DNA from: Rhodoferax sp.
Lineage (GTDB): Bacteria > Pseudomonadota > Gammaproteobacteria > Burkholderiales > Burkholderiaceae_C
Reading direction: 5' to 3'
NCBI RefSeq assembly: GCF_030646845.1
Contig: NZ_JAUSLE010000050.1
Coordinates: forward strand, 1 to 64,000
DNA: 64,000 nt
The notes under the pieces are model-generated. The model had not been told where the DNA came from. It searched no databases and worked only from the letters and a program-made list of their open reading frames with translations. Made by a program: the position numbers and the translations under genes. Shown piece by piece: positions 1 through 9,582 of this stretch. Position 1 is the stretch's first letter. Each line of letters starts with the position of its first letter.

Positions 1-1
1 G

Positions 2-949
2 CGCGATGTGCGCCTGCTGCTGATCGACCCGAAGATGCTGGAGATGAGTGTCTACGAAGGCATTCCGCATCTGCTGGCCCCGGTGGTTACCGACATGCGC
101 CAGGCCGCGCACGGCCTGACCTGGTGCGTGGCTGAAATGGAGCGCCGCTACAAGCTCATGAGCAAGATGGGCGTGCGCAACCTGGCCGGCTACAACGTCA
201 AGATTGACGAGGCCAGGGCGCGCGGCGAATTCATCTCCAACCCGTTCAGCCTGACCCCCGAGGCGCCCGAGCCGCTGGACCGCTTGCCGCACATCGTGGT
301 GGTGATTGACGAGCTGGCCGACTTGATGATGGTGGTGGGCAAGAAGATCGAGGAATTGATCGCCCGCCTGGCGCAGAAGGCGCGCGCTGCTGGCATCCAC
401 CTGATTCTGGCCACCCAGCGTCCCAGCGTGGACGTGATCACCGGCCTGATCAAGGCCAATATTCCTACGCGCATTGCGTTTCAGGTCAGCAGCAAGATCG
501 ACAGTCGCACCATTCTGGACCAGATGGGTGCCGAGGCCCTGCTGGGCATGGGCGACATGCTCTACATGCCCAGTGGCACCGGCCTGCCGATCCGGGTGCA
601 CGGCGCCTTTGTGAGCGACGAAGAAGTGCACCGGGTGGTGAGCTACCTGAAGTCGCAGGGTGAGCCCAACTACATTGAAGGCGTACTCGAAGGTGGCACC
701 GATGACAGCGTGGGTGATTTGATGGGCGAGGGTGGCAGCGGCGGCGGTGAAAAAGACCCGTTGTACGACCAGGCGGTCGAGGTGGTCCTGAAAAACCGAA
801 AGGCCAGCATCTCGCTGGTGCAGCGTCATCTCAAGATTGGCTACAACCGCGCTGCGCGGCTGGTCGAGGACATGGAAAACGCCGGTTTGGTGAGTTCCAT
901 GAGCAGCAGTGGCCAACGTGAAATTTTAGTGCCCGCACGGGCGGAGTGA
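2..949 (+). CDS. ftsK: DNA translocase FtsK, C-terminal part (5' end outside window)
   Basis: ORF reads through the window start; [76 protein letters not shown] and a C-terminal gamma winged-helix domain are typical of FtsK/SpoIIIE. Confidence 0.97.
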   Translation, partial: RDVRLLLIDPKMLEMSVYEGIPHLLAPVVTDMRQAAHGLTWCVAEMERRYKLMSKMGVRNLAGYNVKIDEARARGEFISNPFSLTPEAPEPLDRLPHIVVVIDELADLMMVVGKKIEELIARLAQKARAAGIHLILATQRPSVDVITGLIKANIPTRIAFQVSSKIDSRTILDQMGAEALLGMGDMLYMPSGTGLPIRVHGAFVSDEEVHRVVSYLKSQGEPNYIEGVLEGGTDDSVGDLMGEGGSGGGEKDPLYDQAVEVVLKNRKASISLVQRHLKIGYNRAARLVEDMENAGLVSSMSSSGQREILVPARAE

Positions 950-957
950 ACAGAACA

Positions 958-1611
958 ATGAAACGTATTGCTATTATTTGCATAGCTGCCTTGGCAGGAA
1001 TGGCGGGGGCTGGCGGCCTGGAAAGCCTTGAAGTTTTTGTGAAGACGGTGAAAACGGGGCGTGCCGACTTCACCCAGGTGGTGACCTCGCCCGTCAAGGA
1101 GGGGCAGGCGCCGCGCGCCAAAACATCGAGCGGCACGTTCGAGTTCTCCCGGCCCAATCGCTTCAAGTTCATCTACAACAAACCGTTCGAGCAAAGCATC
1201 GTGGCGGACGGACAGACCCTGTGGCTGTTCGATGCGGACCTGAATCAGGTGACGGCCCGCAAGCAGGCATCGACGCTGGGTTCAACCCCCGCGGCCCTGA
1301 TTGCCGCTGCGCCCGATCTGCGCGCCTTGCAGGCTGACTTCGCGCTGGCGGATGCGCCCGACAAGGACGGGCTGCAATGGGTCGCGGCGACGCCCAAATC
1401 CAAGGACGGGCAATTGCAGACAGTTCGCGTCGGTTTCCGGGTCCGTGACCCGGCAACGAACCAGGCGGCCGGCCTGGCCGCGCTTGAAATTCTCGACAGT
1501 TTCGGGCAACGTTCCCTGTTGACCTTTAACCGGTTTGAAATCAATCCCGCCCTGCCGGGCAACAGCTTCCAGTTCAAGGCGCCGCCCGGGGCCGACATCA
1601 TCCGGCAGTGA
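958..1611 (+). CDS. lolA: Outer-membrane lipoprotein carrier protein LolA
   Basis: Signal peptide then FVKTVKTGRADFTQVV...SGTFEFSRPNRFKFIYNKPFEQSIVADGQTLWLFDADLNQVT, LolA family; directly follows ftsK. A GTG at 946 is an alternative start. Confidence 0.93.
   Translation: MKRIAIICIAALAGMAGAGGLESLEVFVKTVKTGRADFTQVVTSPVKEGQAPRAKTSSGTFEFSRPNRFKFIYNKPFEQSIVADGQTLWLFDADLNQVTARKQASTLGSTPAALIAAAPDLRALQADFALADAPDKDGLQWVAATPKSKDGQLQTVRVGFRVRDPATNQAAGLAALEILDSFGQRSLLTFNRFEINPALPGNSFQFKAPPGADIIRQ
969..1011 (-). repeat. 43-bp coding-invading element, copy in lolA signal peptide
   Basis: Reverse complement AGCCCCCGCCATTCCTGCCAAGGCAGCTATGCAAATAATAGCA; same 43-bp spacing as other copies. Confidence 0.7.
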
Positions 1612-1749
1612 AGCAGGGCCTGTGACGACGGCGCCGGTACCGGGGTCGGCAAAAAAGTCACACCCACCGGCCTCATCGGTGAGATATCTGCACTTTGTTC
1701 GCGGGATACTGCAGAATCGGGCCAACTTCAACTTGCCATCTGACCATTC

Positions 1750-2229
1750 ATGAAAAAACTGCAAAAAGGCTTCACCCTCATTGAGCTGGTGATTGTCATC
1801 TCCATCATCGGCATCCTGGCGGCCATAGCGCTGCCCAGATATATCGCAGTTCAGCGCGACGCGCGCGTGGCGAAGATGCAGAGCATGTTTGGCTCCATCC
1901 GGACGGCTGCCGCCTTGGCCAAGGCCCGCTGTGAACTGGATCTGGTGGCGGTTCCCGTGGGAACCTGCACGGCTACGGGCGGCACGGTCAACATGGACGG
2001 TACGATCGTCACCATGCTCAACCGTTATCCGACCGCCACGGCCGCCGGCATCCAGGCAGCGGCCAGCATTAATGGCCTGAACGATGGTCTGACGATTACC
2101 GCCGGTAACCCCATCACCTTTGATGCAACCGGTGCCACTACCGCCGCCAATTGCCGGGTCAGCTATCTCGCCGCCACCGCCACCGCCGCGCCGGTGATTA
2201 CCCCATCCGTGACTTCCGCGGGCTGCTAG
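1750..2229 (+). CDS. Type IV pilin-like / prepilin-type protein (orphan)
   Basis: Class III signal [31 protein letters not shown]; four cysteines in the mature part. Confidence 0.9.
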   Translation: MKKLQKGFTLIELVIVISIIGILAAIALPRYIAVQRDARVAKMQSMFGSIRTAAALAKARCELDLVAVPVGTCTATGGTVNMDGTIVTMLNRYPTATAAGIQAAASINGLNDGLTITAGNPITFDATGATTAANCRVSYLAATATAAPVITPSVTSAGC

Positions 2230-2250
2230 ACAAGACGGCCCATTCGAAAA

Positions 2251-2275
2251 GCCACCCGCTTGCGGGTGGCTTTTT
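2251..2275 (+). terminator. Rho-independent terminator after pilin gene
   Basis: GCCACCCGCTTGCGGGTGGC hairpin followed by TTTTT. Confidence 0.85.
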
Positions 2276-2380
2276 CGTTTCCGGCCCGGTTTTCGTCGCA
2301 GCATGTTCGCTGTTTCCGGCAACACCTAAAATTCGCGGGATGCAAAGCCCCGCCGTTGTGCCCAGCCCGCTGGACGCCTT

Positions 2381-3673
2381 ATGACCCGTACTCCCCAAGC
2401 CCCGGATGCCCCCCTGGCCGAGCGGCTGCGTCCCAAGACATTGAGCGAAGTCATTGGCCAGCAGCACTTGTTGGGCGAGGGCATGGCGCTGCGCATCGCG
2501 TTCGAATCCGGGCAGCCGCACAGCTGCATCCTGTGGGGGCCGCCGGGTACCGGCAAAACCACCATTGCGCGCCTGATGGCCGACGCGTTTGATGCGCAGT
2601 TCATCACCATCAGTGCAGTGCTCGGGGGCGTGAAGGACATTCGCGAGGCGCTAGAAAAAGCGCAGGTGGCGCTGGGGCAGGGCCGGCGCACGATTGTGTT
2701 TGTCGACGAGGTGCATCGCTTCAACAAAAGCCAGCAGGATGCTTTTTTGCCGCACGTGGAGAGTGGCCTGTTCACCTTCATCGGCGCCACCACCGAGAAC
2801 CCGTCGTTCGAAGTCAACTCGGCTTTGCTGTCGCGGGCCGCAGTCTATGTGCTGCAACCCCTGTCGCAGCAGGATCTTGAACAAATTGTGGTCCGGGCCC
2901 ACGATATTGGTGCGATACCAGCTATTGAAAAGATAGCAGCTGACCGCTTGATCGCCTACGCCGATGGCGATGCGCGGCGCCTGCTGAACACGCTGGAAAC
3001 CCTGGCCGTGGCCGCCACCCAGGAAAAGCTGGCCGAAATCACTGATGTGTGGCTGCTCAAGGTGCTGGGTGAACGCATGCGCCGCTATGACAAGGGCGGC
3101 GAGCAGTTCTATGACACGATTTCGGCCTTGCACAAATCGGTGCGTGGCTCCGATGCGGACGCCGCGCTGTACTGGTTTGTGCGCATGCTCGATGGCGGTG
3201 CCGACCCGCGCTACATGGCACGGCGCCTGATCCGCATGGCGAGTGAAGATATTGGCCTGGCCGACCCCCGCGCCCTGCGCCTGGCACTGGATGCGGCCGA
3301 GGTGTACGAGCGCCTGGGCACACCCGAGGGTGAACTGGCGCTGGCCGAGTGCGTGGTGTACCTGGCTGTCGCCCCGAAGTCGAATGCGGTTTACAAGGCC
3401 TTCAACGAGGCCAAGGCCTTTGTGAAAAAAGACGGTACGCGCCCCGTGCCCATGCACCTGCGCAATGCACCGACCAAGCTCATGAAGGAGCTGGACTATG
3501 GCAAGGGCTACCGCTACGCGCACGACGAAGAGGGTGGTTTTGCAGCGGGCGAGCGCTATTTGCCAAACGGCATGGCGGCGCCCGATTTCTACCGTCCGGT
3601 TGAACGCGGGCTGGAGATCAGGATCGCAGACAAGTTGCGTCAGCTGAAAAACCTGAACAATCAAGGCGGCTGA
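2381..3673 (+). CDS. rarA: Replication-associated recombination protein A (AAA+ ATPase RarA/MgsA)
   Basis: PLAERLRPKTLSEVIGQQHLLGEG, CILWGPPGTGKTTIARLMA, FVDEVHRFNKSQQDAFLPHVE, FIGATTENPSFEVNSALLSR. Confidence 0.96.
   Translation: MTRTPQAPDAPLAERLRPKTLSEVIGQQHLLGEGMALRIAFESGQPHSCILWGPPGTGKTTIARLMADAFDAQFITISAVLGGVKDIREALEKAQVALGQGRRTIVFVDEVHRFNKSQQDAFLPHVESGLFTFIGATTENPSFEVNSALLSRAAVYVLQPLSQQDLEQIVVRAHDIGAIPAIEKIAADRLIAYADGDARRLLNTLETLAVAATQEKLAEITDVWLLKVLGERMRRYDKGGEQFYDTISALHKSVRGSDADAALYWFVRMLDGGADPRYMARRLIRMASEDIGLADPRALRLALDAAEVYERLGTPEGELALAECVVYLAVAPKSNAVYKAFNEAKAFVKKDGTRPVPMHLRNAPTKLMKELDYGKGYRYAHDEEGGFAAGERYLPNGMAAPDFYRPVERGLEIRIADKLRQLKNLNNQGG
2896..2938 (+). repeat. Candidate degenerate copy of the 43-bp element in rarA
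   Basis: GGCCCACGATATTGGTGCGATACCAGCTATTGAAAAGATAGCA; correct AGCT-N10-TAGCA spacing and GCTAT/ATAGC stem, weaker 5' half. Confidence 0.4.
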
Positions 3674-3755
3674 TGATTGTTAAGAGTTGCTGATGCTTCT
3701 TCTACGCAAGGGTAAACCCCGTTCGGGAGGGCGCTGGCATCGGACACCCCTTCGC

Positions 3756-3805
3756 TACAATCGCGTCCACCAATCTGCCGGTATCGCTACGTTGGCAGGT
3801 TTTTT
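3756..3805 (+). promoter_or_regulatory. Putative promoter and terminator-like leader hairpin upstream of liv operon
   Basis: TACAAT (-10-like) at 3756-3761; CTGCC...GGCAG stem 3775-3798 followed by GTTTTTT, before livH. Confidence 0.4.
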
Positions 3806-3890
3806 GCTACGGAACTGGTAGAGCTCACAAGGCCGCATCGCTCGTCAGCAATCCGCTGACTCATGCCCCGGCCAAAAATCGGAGAAGTTT

Positions 3891-4820
3891 ATGGATACCT
3901 TCATACAGCAGATCATCAATGGTCTGGTGTTGGGCAGCATGTATGCCCTTGTGGCGCTGGGCTACACCATGGTGTACGGCATCATCGGCCTGATCAACTT
4001 CGCCCATGGTGAAGTGCTGATGGTCGGCGCGTTGACCAGCTGGACCATCATTGGCCTGATGCAGGACGCCATGCCGGGTACCCCGGGTTATGTGATTCTT
4101 TTCATCTCCCTGATCATTGCCTGCGTGGTGGCGGCCGCCCTCAATTTCGTGATCGAGAAGGTGGCCTATAGGCCCCTGCGCAATAGCCCCAAACTGGCAC
4201 CGCTGATCACGGCCATCGGCATGTCCATCCTGCTGCAGACGCTGGCCATGATCATCTGGAAACCCAACTACAAACCGTATCCCACCTTGATGCCGCGTAC
4301 GCCATTCGATATCGGTGGCGCGGTGATCACGCCGACACAGGTGCTGATTCTGGCCATGACCGCCGTGTCGCTGGCGATACTGATGTATGTGGTGAACTAC
4401 ACCAAGCTGGGGCGCGCCATGCGTGCCACGGCCGAAAACCCGCGAGTCGCGGCTCTGATGGGCGTCAAGCCCGACGTGGTGATTTCCGCCACCTTCCTGA
4501 TTGGCGCCATCCTGGCCGCGATTGCCGGCGTGATGTGGGCGGCCAACTACGGCACGGTGCAGCACACCATGGGCTTTTTGCCGGGCCTGAAAGCTTTTAC
4601 CGCGGCGGTGTTTGGCGGGATTGGCAACCTGGCTGGCGCGGTCGTGGGGGGCATTCTGCTCGGCCTGATTGAATCGCTGGGTGCGGGCTACATCGGCACC
4701 CTGACCGGTGGCGTGCTGGGCAGCCACTACTCCGATATTTTTGCGTTCATTGTCTTGATCATCGTACTCACACTGCGGCCCTCGGGTCTGCTGGGTGAGC
4801 GGGTGGCGGATCGCGCCTGA
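3891..4820 (+). CDS. livH: Branched-chain amino acid ABC transporter permease LivH
   Basis: GLVLGSMYALVALGYTMVYGIIGLINFAHGEVLM; followed by M, G and F subunits. Confidence 0.95.
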   Translation: MDTFIQQIINGLVLGSMYALVALGYTMVYGIIGLINFAHGEVLMVGALTSWTIIGLMQDAMPGTPGYVILFISLIIACVVAAALNFVIEKVAYRPLRNSPKLAPLITAIGMSILLQTLAMIIWKPNYKPYPTLMPRTPFDIGGAVITPTQVLILAMTAVSLAILMYVVNYTKLGRAMRATAENPRVAALMGVKPDVVISATFLIGAILAAIAGVMWAANYGTVQHTMGFLPGLKAFTAAVFGGIGNLAGAVVGGILLGLIESLGAGYIGTLTGGVLGSHYSDIFAFIVLIIVLTLRPSGLLGERVADRA

Positions 4821-4830
4821 GGAGCCCATC

Positions 4831-5916
4831 GTGAAACAACAAAAGAAAATCATTCCATTCCTGTTGACGGCCGTTGCATTGCTGGTTCTGCCGGTGCTGC
4901 TGCAGGGTTTGGGCAATGCCTGGGTTCGTATTGCCGACATGGCCTTGCTCTATGTGTTGCTGGCCCTGGGCCTCAATATTGTGGTTGGCTACGCCGGCCT
5001 GCTGGATTTGGGTTACGTGGCCTTTTTTGCCATTGGTGCGTATATGTATGGCCTGCTCGCCTCGCCGCACCTGACCGAGGCATTTCCGGCGATTGCCGCC
5101 ATGTTCCCGGACGGTTTGCACGCGCCGATCTGGATTGTGATTCCGGCGGCGGCGGCCATCGCGGGCGTGTTTGGTGTGCTGTTGGGCGCGCCCACCTTGC
5201 GTCTGCGGGGTGACTACCTGGCCATCGTCACCCTGGGTTTTGGCGAGATCATCCGTGTGTTCCTCAACAACCTGGATCATCCGGTCAACATCACCAACGG
5301 CCCCAAGGGCTTGAACCAGATTGACTCATTGAGCTTCTTCGGGCTCAACCTGGGCAAGAGTGTCAACATCGGCGGCTTCGAGCTGGCGTCGGTGTCGCTC
5401 TATTACTACCTGTTCCTGGCCTTGGTGGTGTTCAGCGTGGTGATCTGCCACCGGCTGGAGTTGTCGCGGGTAGGCCGTGCCTGGATGGCGATTCGTGAAG
5501 ACGAAATCGCCGCCAAGGCCATGGGCATCAATACCCGCAACCTGAAGCTGCTGGCCTTTGGCATGGGCGCCACTTTTGGCGGCGTGTCGGGCGCCATGTT
5601 TGCTTCTTTCCAGGGCTTCATTTCGCCGGAGTCCTTCAGCCTGATGGAGTCGGTGATGATCGTCGCGATGGTCGTGCTGGGTGGCATCGGGCATCTGCCG
5701 GGCGTCATTCTGGGTGCCGTGCTGCTGTCCGCCTTGCCTGAAGTGTTGCGCTATGTCGCCGGGCCCCTGCAGTCCATGACCGATGGGCGGCTGGACGCGT
5801 CGATTTTGCGCCAGCTGCTGATAGCGCTGGCCATGATCAGCGTCATGTTGTCGCGTCCACGGGGCTTGTGGCCTTCGCCCGATCACGGCAAGTCGCTGCA
5901 GAACCCGAAAACCTGA
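4831..5916 (+). CDS. livM: Branched-chain amino acid ABC transporter permease LivM (GTG start)
   Basis: ALGLNIVVGYAGLLDLGYVAFFAIGAYMYGLL, LRLRGDYLAIVTLGFGEIIRV; RBS-like GAGGAG before GTG 4831. Confidence 0.95.
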   Translation: MKQQKKIIPFLLTAVALLVLPVLLQGLGNAWVRIADMALLYVLLALGLNIVVGYAGLLDLGYVAFFAIGAYMYGLLASPHLTEAFPAIAAMFPDGLHAPIWIVIPAAAAIAGVFGVLLGAPTLRLRGDYLAIVTLGFGEIIRVFLNNLDHPVNITNGPKGLNQIDSLSFFGLNLGKSVNIGGFELASVSLYYYLFLALVVFSVVICHRLELSRVGRAWMAIREDEIAAKAMGINTRNLKLLAFGMGATFGGVSGAMFASFQGFISPESFSLMESVMIVAMVVLGGIGHLPGVILGAVLLSALPEVLRYVAGPLQSMTDGRLDASILRQLLIALAMISVMLSRPRGLWPSPDHGKSLQNPKT

Positions 5917-5933
5917 ACCTTGCTGGAACGAAC

Positions 5934-6704
5934 ATGACAGACACTGTACTCAACGTCGCCGGCGTTTCCAAGCGATTCGGTGGCCTGCAGGCCCTGAGCG
6001 ATGTCGGCATCAAGATCAAGCGTGGCCAGGTCTATGGCCTGATCGGCCCCAATGGCGCCGGCAAAACCACCTTCTTCAATGTCCTCACCGGCCTGTACAC
6101 ACCGGACAGCGGCAGCTTCGAGCTGGCCGGCAAGACCTACCAGCCCACGGCGGTGCATGAAGTGGCCAAAGCCGGCATTGCGCGCACCTTCCAGAACATT
6201 CGCCTGTTTGCCGACATGACTGCGCTGGAAAACGTGATGGTGGGTCGCCATATCCGCACCCATTCAGGCCTGCTGGGCGCCATTTTTCGCACGCCGGGGT
6301 TCAAGAAGGAAGAAGCCGCCATCACCCAACGGGCGCACGAGTTGCTGGACTATGTGGGCATTGGCAAATTTGCCGACTACAAGGCCCGCACGCTGAGCTA
6401 CGGCGATCAGCGCCGCCTGGAAATTGCCCGGGCCCTGGCGACCGATCCGCAGCTCATTGCGCTCGATGAACCCGCCGCCGGCATGAACGCCACCGAGAAG
6501 GTCATGCTGCGCGAACTGATCGACAAGATCCGCAATGACAACCGCACCATTCTGCTGATCGAGCACGATGTGAAGCTGGTGATGGGTTTGTGCGATCGCG
6601 TCACGGTGCTGGACTATGGCAAGCAGATTGCCGAGGGTACACCGGCCGACGTCCAGAAAAATGAAAAAGTAATCGAAGCCTATCTTGGCACCAGCGGGCA
6701 CTGA
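5934..6704 (+). CDS. livG: Branched-chain amino acid ABC transporter ATP-binding protein LivG
   Basis: Walker A GPNGAGKTT, LSYGDQRRLEIARALATDPQLIALDEPAAGMN. Confidence 0.95.
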   Translation: MTDTVLNVAGVSKRFGGLQALSDVGIKIKRGQVYGLIGPNGAGKTTFFNVLTGLYTPDSGSFELAGKTYQPTAVHEVAKAGIARTFQNIRLFADMTALENVMVGRHIRTHSGLLGAIFRTPGFKKEEAAITQRAHELLDYVGIGKFADYKARTLSYGDQRRLEIARALATDPQLIALDEPAAGMNATEKVMLRELIDKIRNDNRTILLIEHDVKLVMGLCDRVTVLDYGKQIAEGTPADVQKNEKVIEAYLGTSGH

Positions 6705-6705
6705 C

Positions 6706-7422
6706 ATGACAAACATCCTTCTTAAAGTGACGGGTCTTAAAGTCGCGTACGGCGGCATCCAGGCCGTCAAAGGCGTTGACTTTGAAGTGCGCGAAGGCGA
6801 ACTGGTGTCCCTGATCGGCTCCAATGGTGCCGGCAAAACCACCACCATGAAAGCCATAACCGGCACCTTGCCCATCAACGAGGGTGACATCGAGTACCTG
6901 GGCAAAAGCATTCGCGGCCAGGGGCCGTGGGATCTGGTGAAGCAGGGCCTGGCCATGGTGCCGGAAGGCCGCGGGGTCTTTACCCGCATGACCATTGTCG
7001 AGAACCTGCAGATGGGTGCCTATATCCGCAACGACAAGGCCGACATCCTGGCCGACATCGACAAGGTGTTCACCATCTTCCCGCGTCTCAAGGAGCGGCG
7101 TGACCAGCTGGCGGGCACCATGTCCGGCGGCGAGCAGCAAATGCTGGCCATGGGCCGCGCCCTGATGAGCCGCCCCAAAGTGCTGCTGCTCGACGAACCC
7201 TCCATGGGTTTGTCGCCCATCATGGTGGACAAGATCTTTGAGGTGGTGCGCGACGTTTATGCGCAGGGCGTGACGGTGCTGCTGGTGGAACAAAATGCCA
7301 GCCGTGCCCTGGGCATCGCCAATCGCGGCTATGTGATGGAGTCAGGCCTTGTCACCATGACGGGCGACGCCAAGGAAATGCTCAACGATCCCAAGGTGCG
7401 GGCCGCCTATCTGGGCGAGTAG
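6706..7422 (+). CDS. livF: Branched-chain amino acid ABC transporter ATP-binding protein LivF
   Basis: Walker A GSNGAGKTT, MSGGEQQMLAMGRALMSRPKVLLLDEPSMGLSP. Confidence 0.95.
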   Translation: MTNILLKVTGLKVAYGGIQAVKGVDFEVREGELVSLIGSNGAGKTTTMKAITGTLPINEGDIEYLGKSIRGQGPWDLVKQGLAMVPEGRGVFTRMTIVENLQMGAYIRNDKADILADIDKVFTIFPRLKERRDQLAGTMSGGEQQMLAMGRALMSRPKVLLLDEPSMGLSPIMVDKIFEVVRDVYAQGVTVLLVEQNASRALGIANRGYVMESGLVTMTGDAKEMLNDPKVRAAYLGE

Positions 7423-7444
7423 TTTCTGACTGCCAGCTGGCAGA

Positions 7445-8356
7445 TTAGCGGGGCACGGCGGTTGGAAACGCCTGCACCACGAATTCCACAAAGGCACGCA
7501 CCCGCGCTGCCGTCTGCAGGCGCTGCGGGTACACGGCATGAATGTCGGCCGGCGGCGTCTGCCAATTCTCCAGAACCTGGCGCAGCCGGCCGCTGCGCAG
7601 GTATTTGGCAATATCCCATTCGGCACGCATCAGGATGCCATGGCCCGCGAGAGCCCAGTTAACGGCGATCTCGCCGTCGTTGGTGTTCAGGTTGCCGCGC
7701 ACCTTGACGGTCTCGCTGCGCTTGCCTGAAGTCAGGCGCCAGATGCCGTAAGCCTCGTCGCCCTGGCGAATGCCGATGCAATTGTGCTGCGCAAGATCGT
7801 TGGGCACCTGGGGCGTCCCATGCCGGGCCAGATAGGCCGGCGCCGCACAGAGCAGACGCCGGTTGCCTGCGATGCGACGGGCGACAACGCGCGCGTCGGG
7901 CGGCTCGCCAAAGCGGATGCAGACATCAAAGGCGTCCTCGGTCAGAGGCGGCGGGTTCACGGTGAGTTGCAGTTGCACCTGCACGTCCGGATAGCGTTTG
8001 ACAAAGTCGGAGATCAGCGGCGCAATGTTGCTGCGGCCAAAGCCCAAGGTCGCGTTGACGCGCAACAGGCCCTTGGGGGCCGCCACCGAACTCGACACCA
8101 GCTGCTCCATGTCGTCGATATCAGCGAGGATGCGGCGTGCCTGGGCCAGGTAGATTTCCCCCTCCGGTGTCAGGCCAATGCGTCGTGTGGTGCGATGGAG
8201 TAGCTGCACGCCAAGGCGCGCCTCCATCTGGGCCAGCCGCTTGCTGACCGCGGGGGTCGAGATGTCCAGCTCACGGCCGGCCGCCGAGAGGCTGCCGGCG
8301 CGTACCAGCAAGCTGAAGAAAGCCATCTCGGAAGGGGCGGAGGCGGGGGTCGTCAT
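7445..8356 (-). CDS. LysR-family transcriptional regulator
   Basis: N-terminal HTH SLSAAGRELDISTPAVSKRLAQMEARLGVQLLHRTTRRIGLTPEG; divergent from a dehydrogenase gene. Confidence 0.95.
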   Translation of the reverse strand: MTTPASAPSEMAFFSLLVRAGSLSAAGRELDISTPAVSKRLAQMEARLGVQLLHRTTRRIGLTPEGEIYLAQARRILADIDDMEQLVSSSVAAPKGLLRVNATLGFGRSNIAPLISDFVKRYPDVQVQLQLTVNPPPLTEDAFDVCIRFGEPPDARVVARRIAGNRRLLCAAPAYLARHGTPQVPNDLAQHNCIGIRQGDEAYGIWRLTSGKRSETVKVRGNLNTNDGEIAVNWALAGHGILMRAEWDIAKYLRSGRLRQVLENWQTPPADIHAVYPQRLQTAARVRAFVEFVVQAFPTAVPR

Positions 8357-8377
8357 TGTTCAATCATAGTAAACAAT
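8355..8377. promoter_or_regulatory. Putative LysR-type operator (T-N11-A inverted repeat)
   Basis: ATTGTT-CAATCATAGTA-AACAAT, arms separated by 11 nt, in the divergent intergenic region and overlapping the annotated LysR start codon. Confidence 0.5.
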
Positions 8378-8454
8378 GCTTTAACTTGTTCACCGCGCGT
8401 TAACTCTGGGCGGTAATAAAGTCCTTCTTCATTGCAACCCGTTGAGGAAATCCC

Positions 8455-9543
8455 ATGAAGACCTACCAAATCGCCTGTATCCCGGGCGACGGCATTGGCA
8501 AAGAGGTGGTGCCAGCCGGCCAGACTGTGCTGGAGACGCTGGCCGCCTCCAGCAGCGCATTCAGGTTCGAGTTCGAGAACTTCGGCTGGGGTGGCGACTG
8601 GTTCCGCGCCCATGGCGAGATGATGCCGCAGGACGGCCTGGATGCCTTGCGCCACAAGGACGCGATTCTGTTCGGCTCGGCCGGCGACCCGCACATTCCC
8701 GACCACATCACGCTCTGGGGCCTGCGCCTCAAAATCTGCCAGGGCTTTGACCAATATGCCAACGTGCGCCCGACGCGCATCCTGCCCGGCATCGACGGGC
8801 CGCTCAAGCGCTGCAAACCGGAAGACCTGAACTGGGTCATCGTGCGTGAAAACTCCGAGGGAGAGTATTCCGGCGTTGGCGGCAGGGTTCACCAGGGCCA
8901 CCCGATCGAGGCGGCGACCGACGTGTCGATGATGACCCGCGCCGGCGTCGAACGCATCATGCGTTATGCCTTCAGATTAGCCCAGTCCCGCCCGCGCAAG
9001 CTGCTGACGGTGGTGACCAAGTCCAATGCACAGCGCCACGCCATGGTGATGTGGGACGAAATCGCGGTGCAGATTTCGAAAGAGTATCCCGACGTCACCT
9101 GGGACAAGGAGCTGGTGGACGCCGCCACCGCGCGCATGGTCAATCGTCCGGCGACGCTGGACACCCTGGTGGCCACCAACCTGCACGCCGACATCCTGAG
9201 CGACCTGGCCGCCGCGCTGGCCGGCAGCCTGGGCATTGCACCCACCGGCAACATCGACCCCGAGCGCCGCTACCCTTCCATGTTCGAGCCGATCCATGGC
9301 TCGGCCTTCGACATCATGGGCAAGGGCCTGGCCAACCCGGTGGGCACCTTCTGGAGCTGCGTGATGCTGCTGGAACATCTGGGTGAAGCCGCGGCAGCAG
9401 CCACGCTGATGCAGGCCATCGAACAAGTGACCGCCAACCCGGCGCTGCACACACGCGACCTGGGCGGCAGCGCGACCACGGTCGAGGTGACACAGGCCGT
9501 GTGCGACTGCATCCGTGGCAAGCCGGGCCGGCAAACCGCCTGA
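8455..9543 (+). CDS. Tartrate dehydrogenase / isocitrate-isopropylmalate dehydrogenase family
   Basis: IPGDGIGKEVVPAG, NWVIVRENSEGEYSGVGGR, ATNLHADILSDLAAALAGSLGIAPTGNI, MFEPIHGSAFDIMGKGLANPVGTFWSCVMLLEHLG. Confidence 0.9.
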   Translation: MKTYQIACIPGDGIGKEVVPAGQTVLETLAASSSAFRFEFENFGWGGDWFRAHGEMMPQDGLDALRHKDAILFGSAGDPHIPDHITLWGLRLKICQGFDQYANVRPTRILPGIDGPLKRCKPEDLNWVIVRENSEGEYSGVGGRVHQGHPIEAATDVSMMTRAGVERIMRYAFRLAQSRPRKLLTVVTKSNAQRHAMVMWDEIAVQISKEYPDVTWDKELVDAATARMVNRPATLDTLVATNLHADILSDLAAALAGSLGIAPTGNIDPERRYPSMFEPIHGSAFDIMGKGLANPVGTFWSCVMLLEHLGEAAAAATLMQAIEQVTANPALHTRDLGGSATTVEVTQAVCDCIRGKPGRQTA

Positions 9544-9582
9544 CTCCTTTTCTTGAATCCAACAACTCTGAGGAGACACCCC

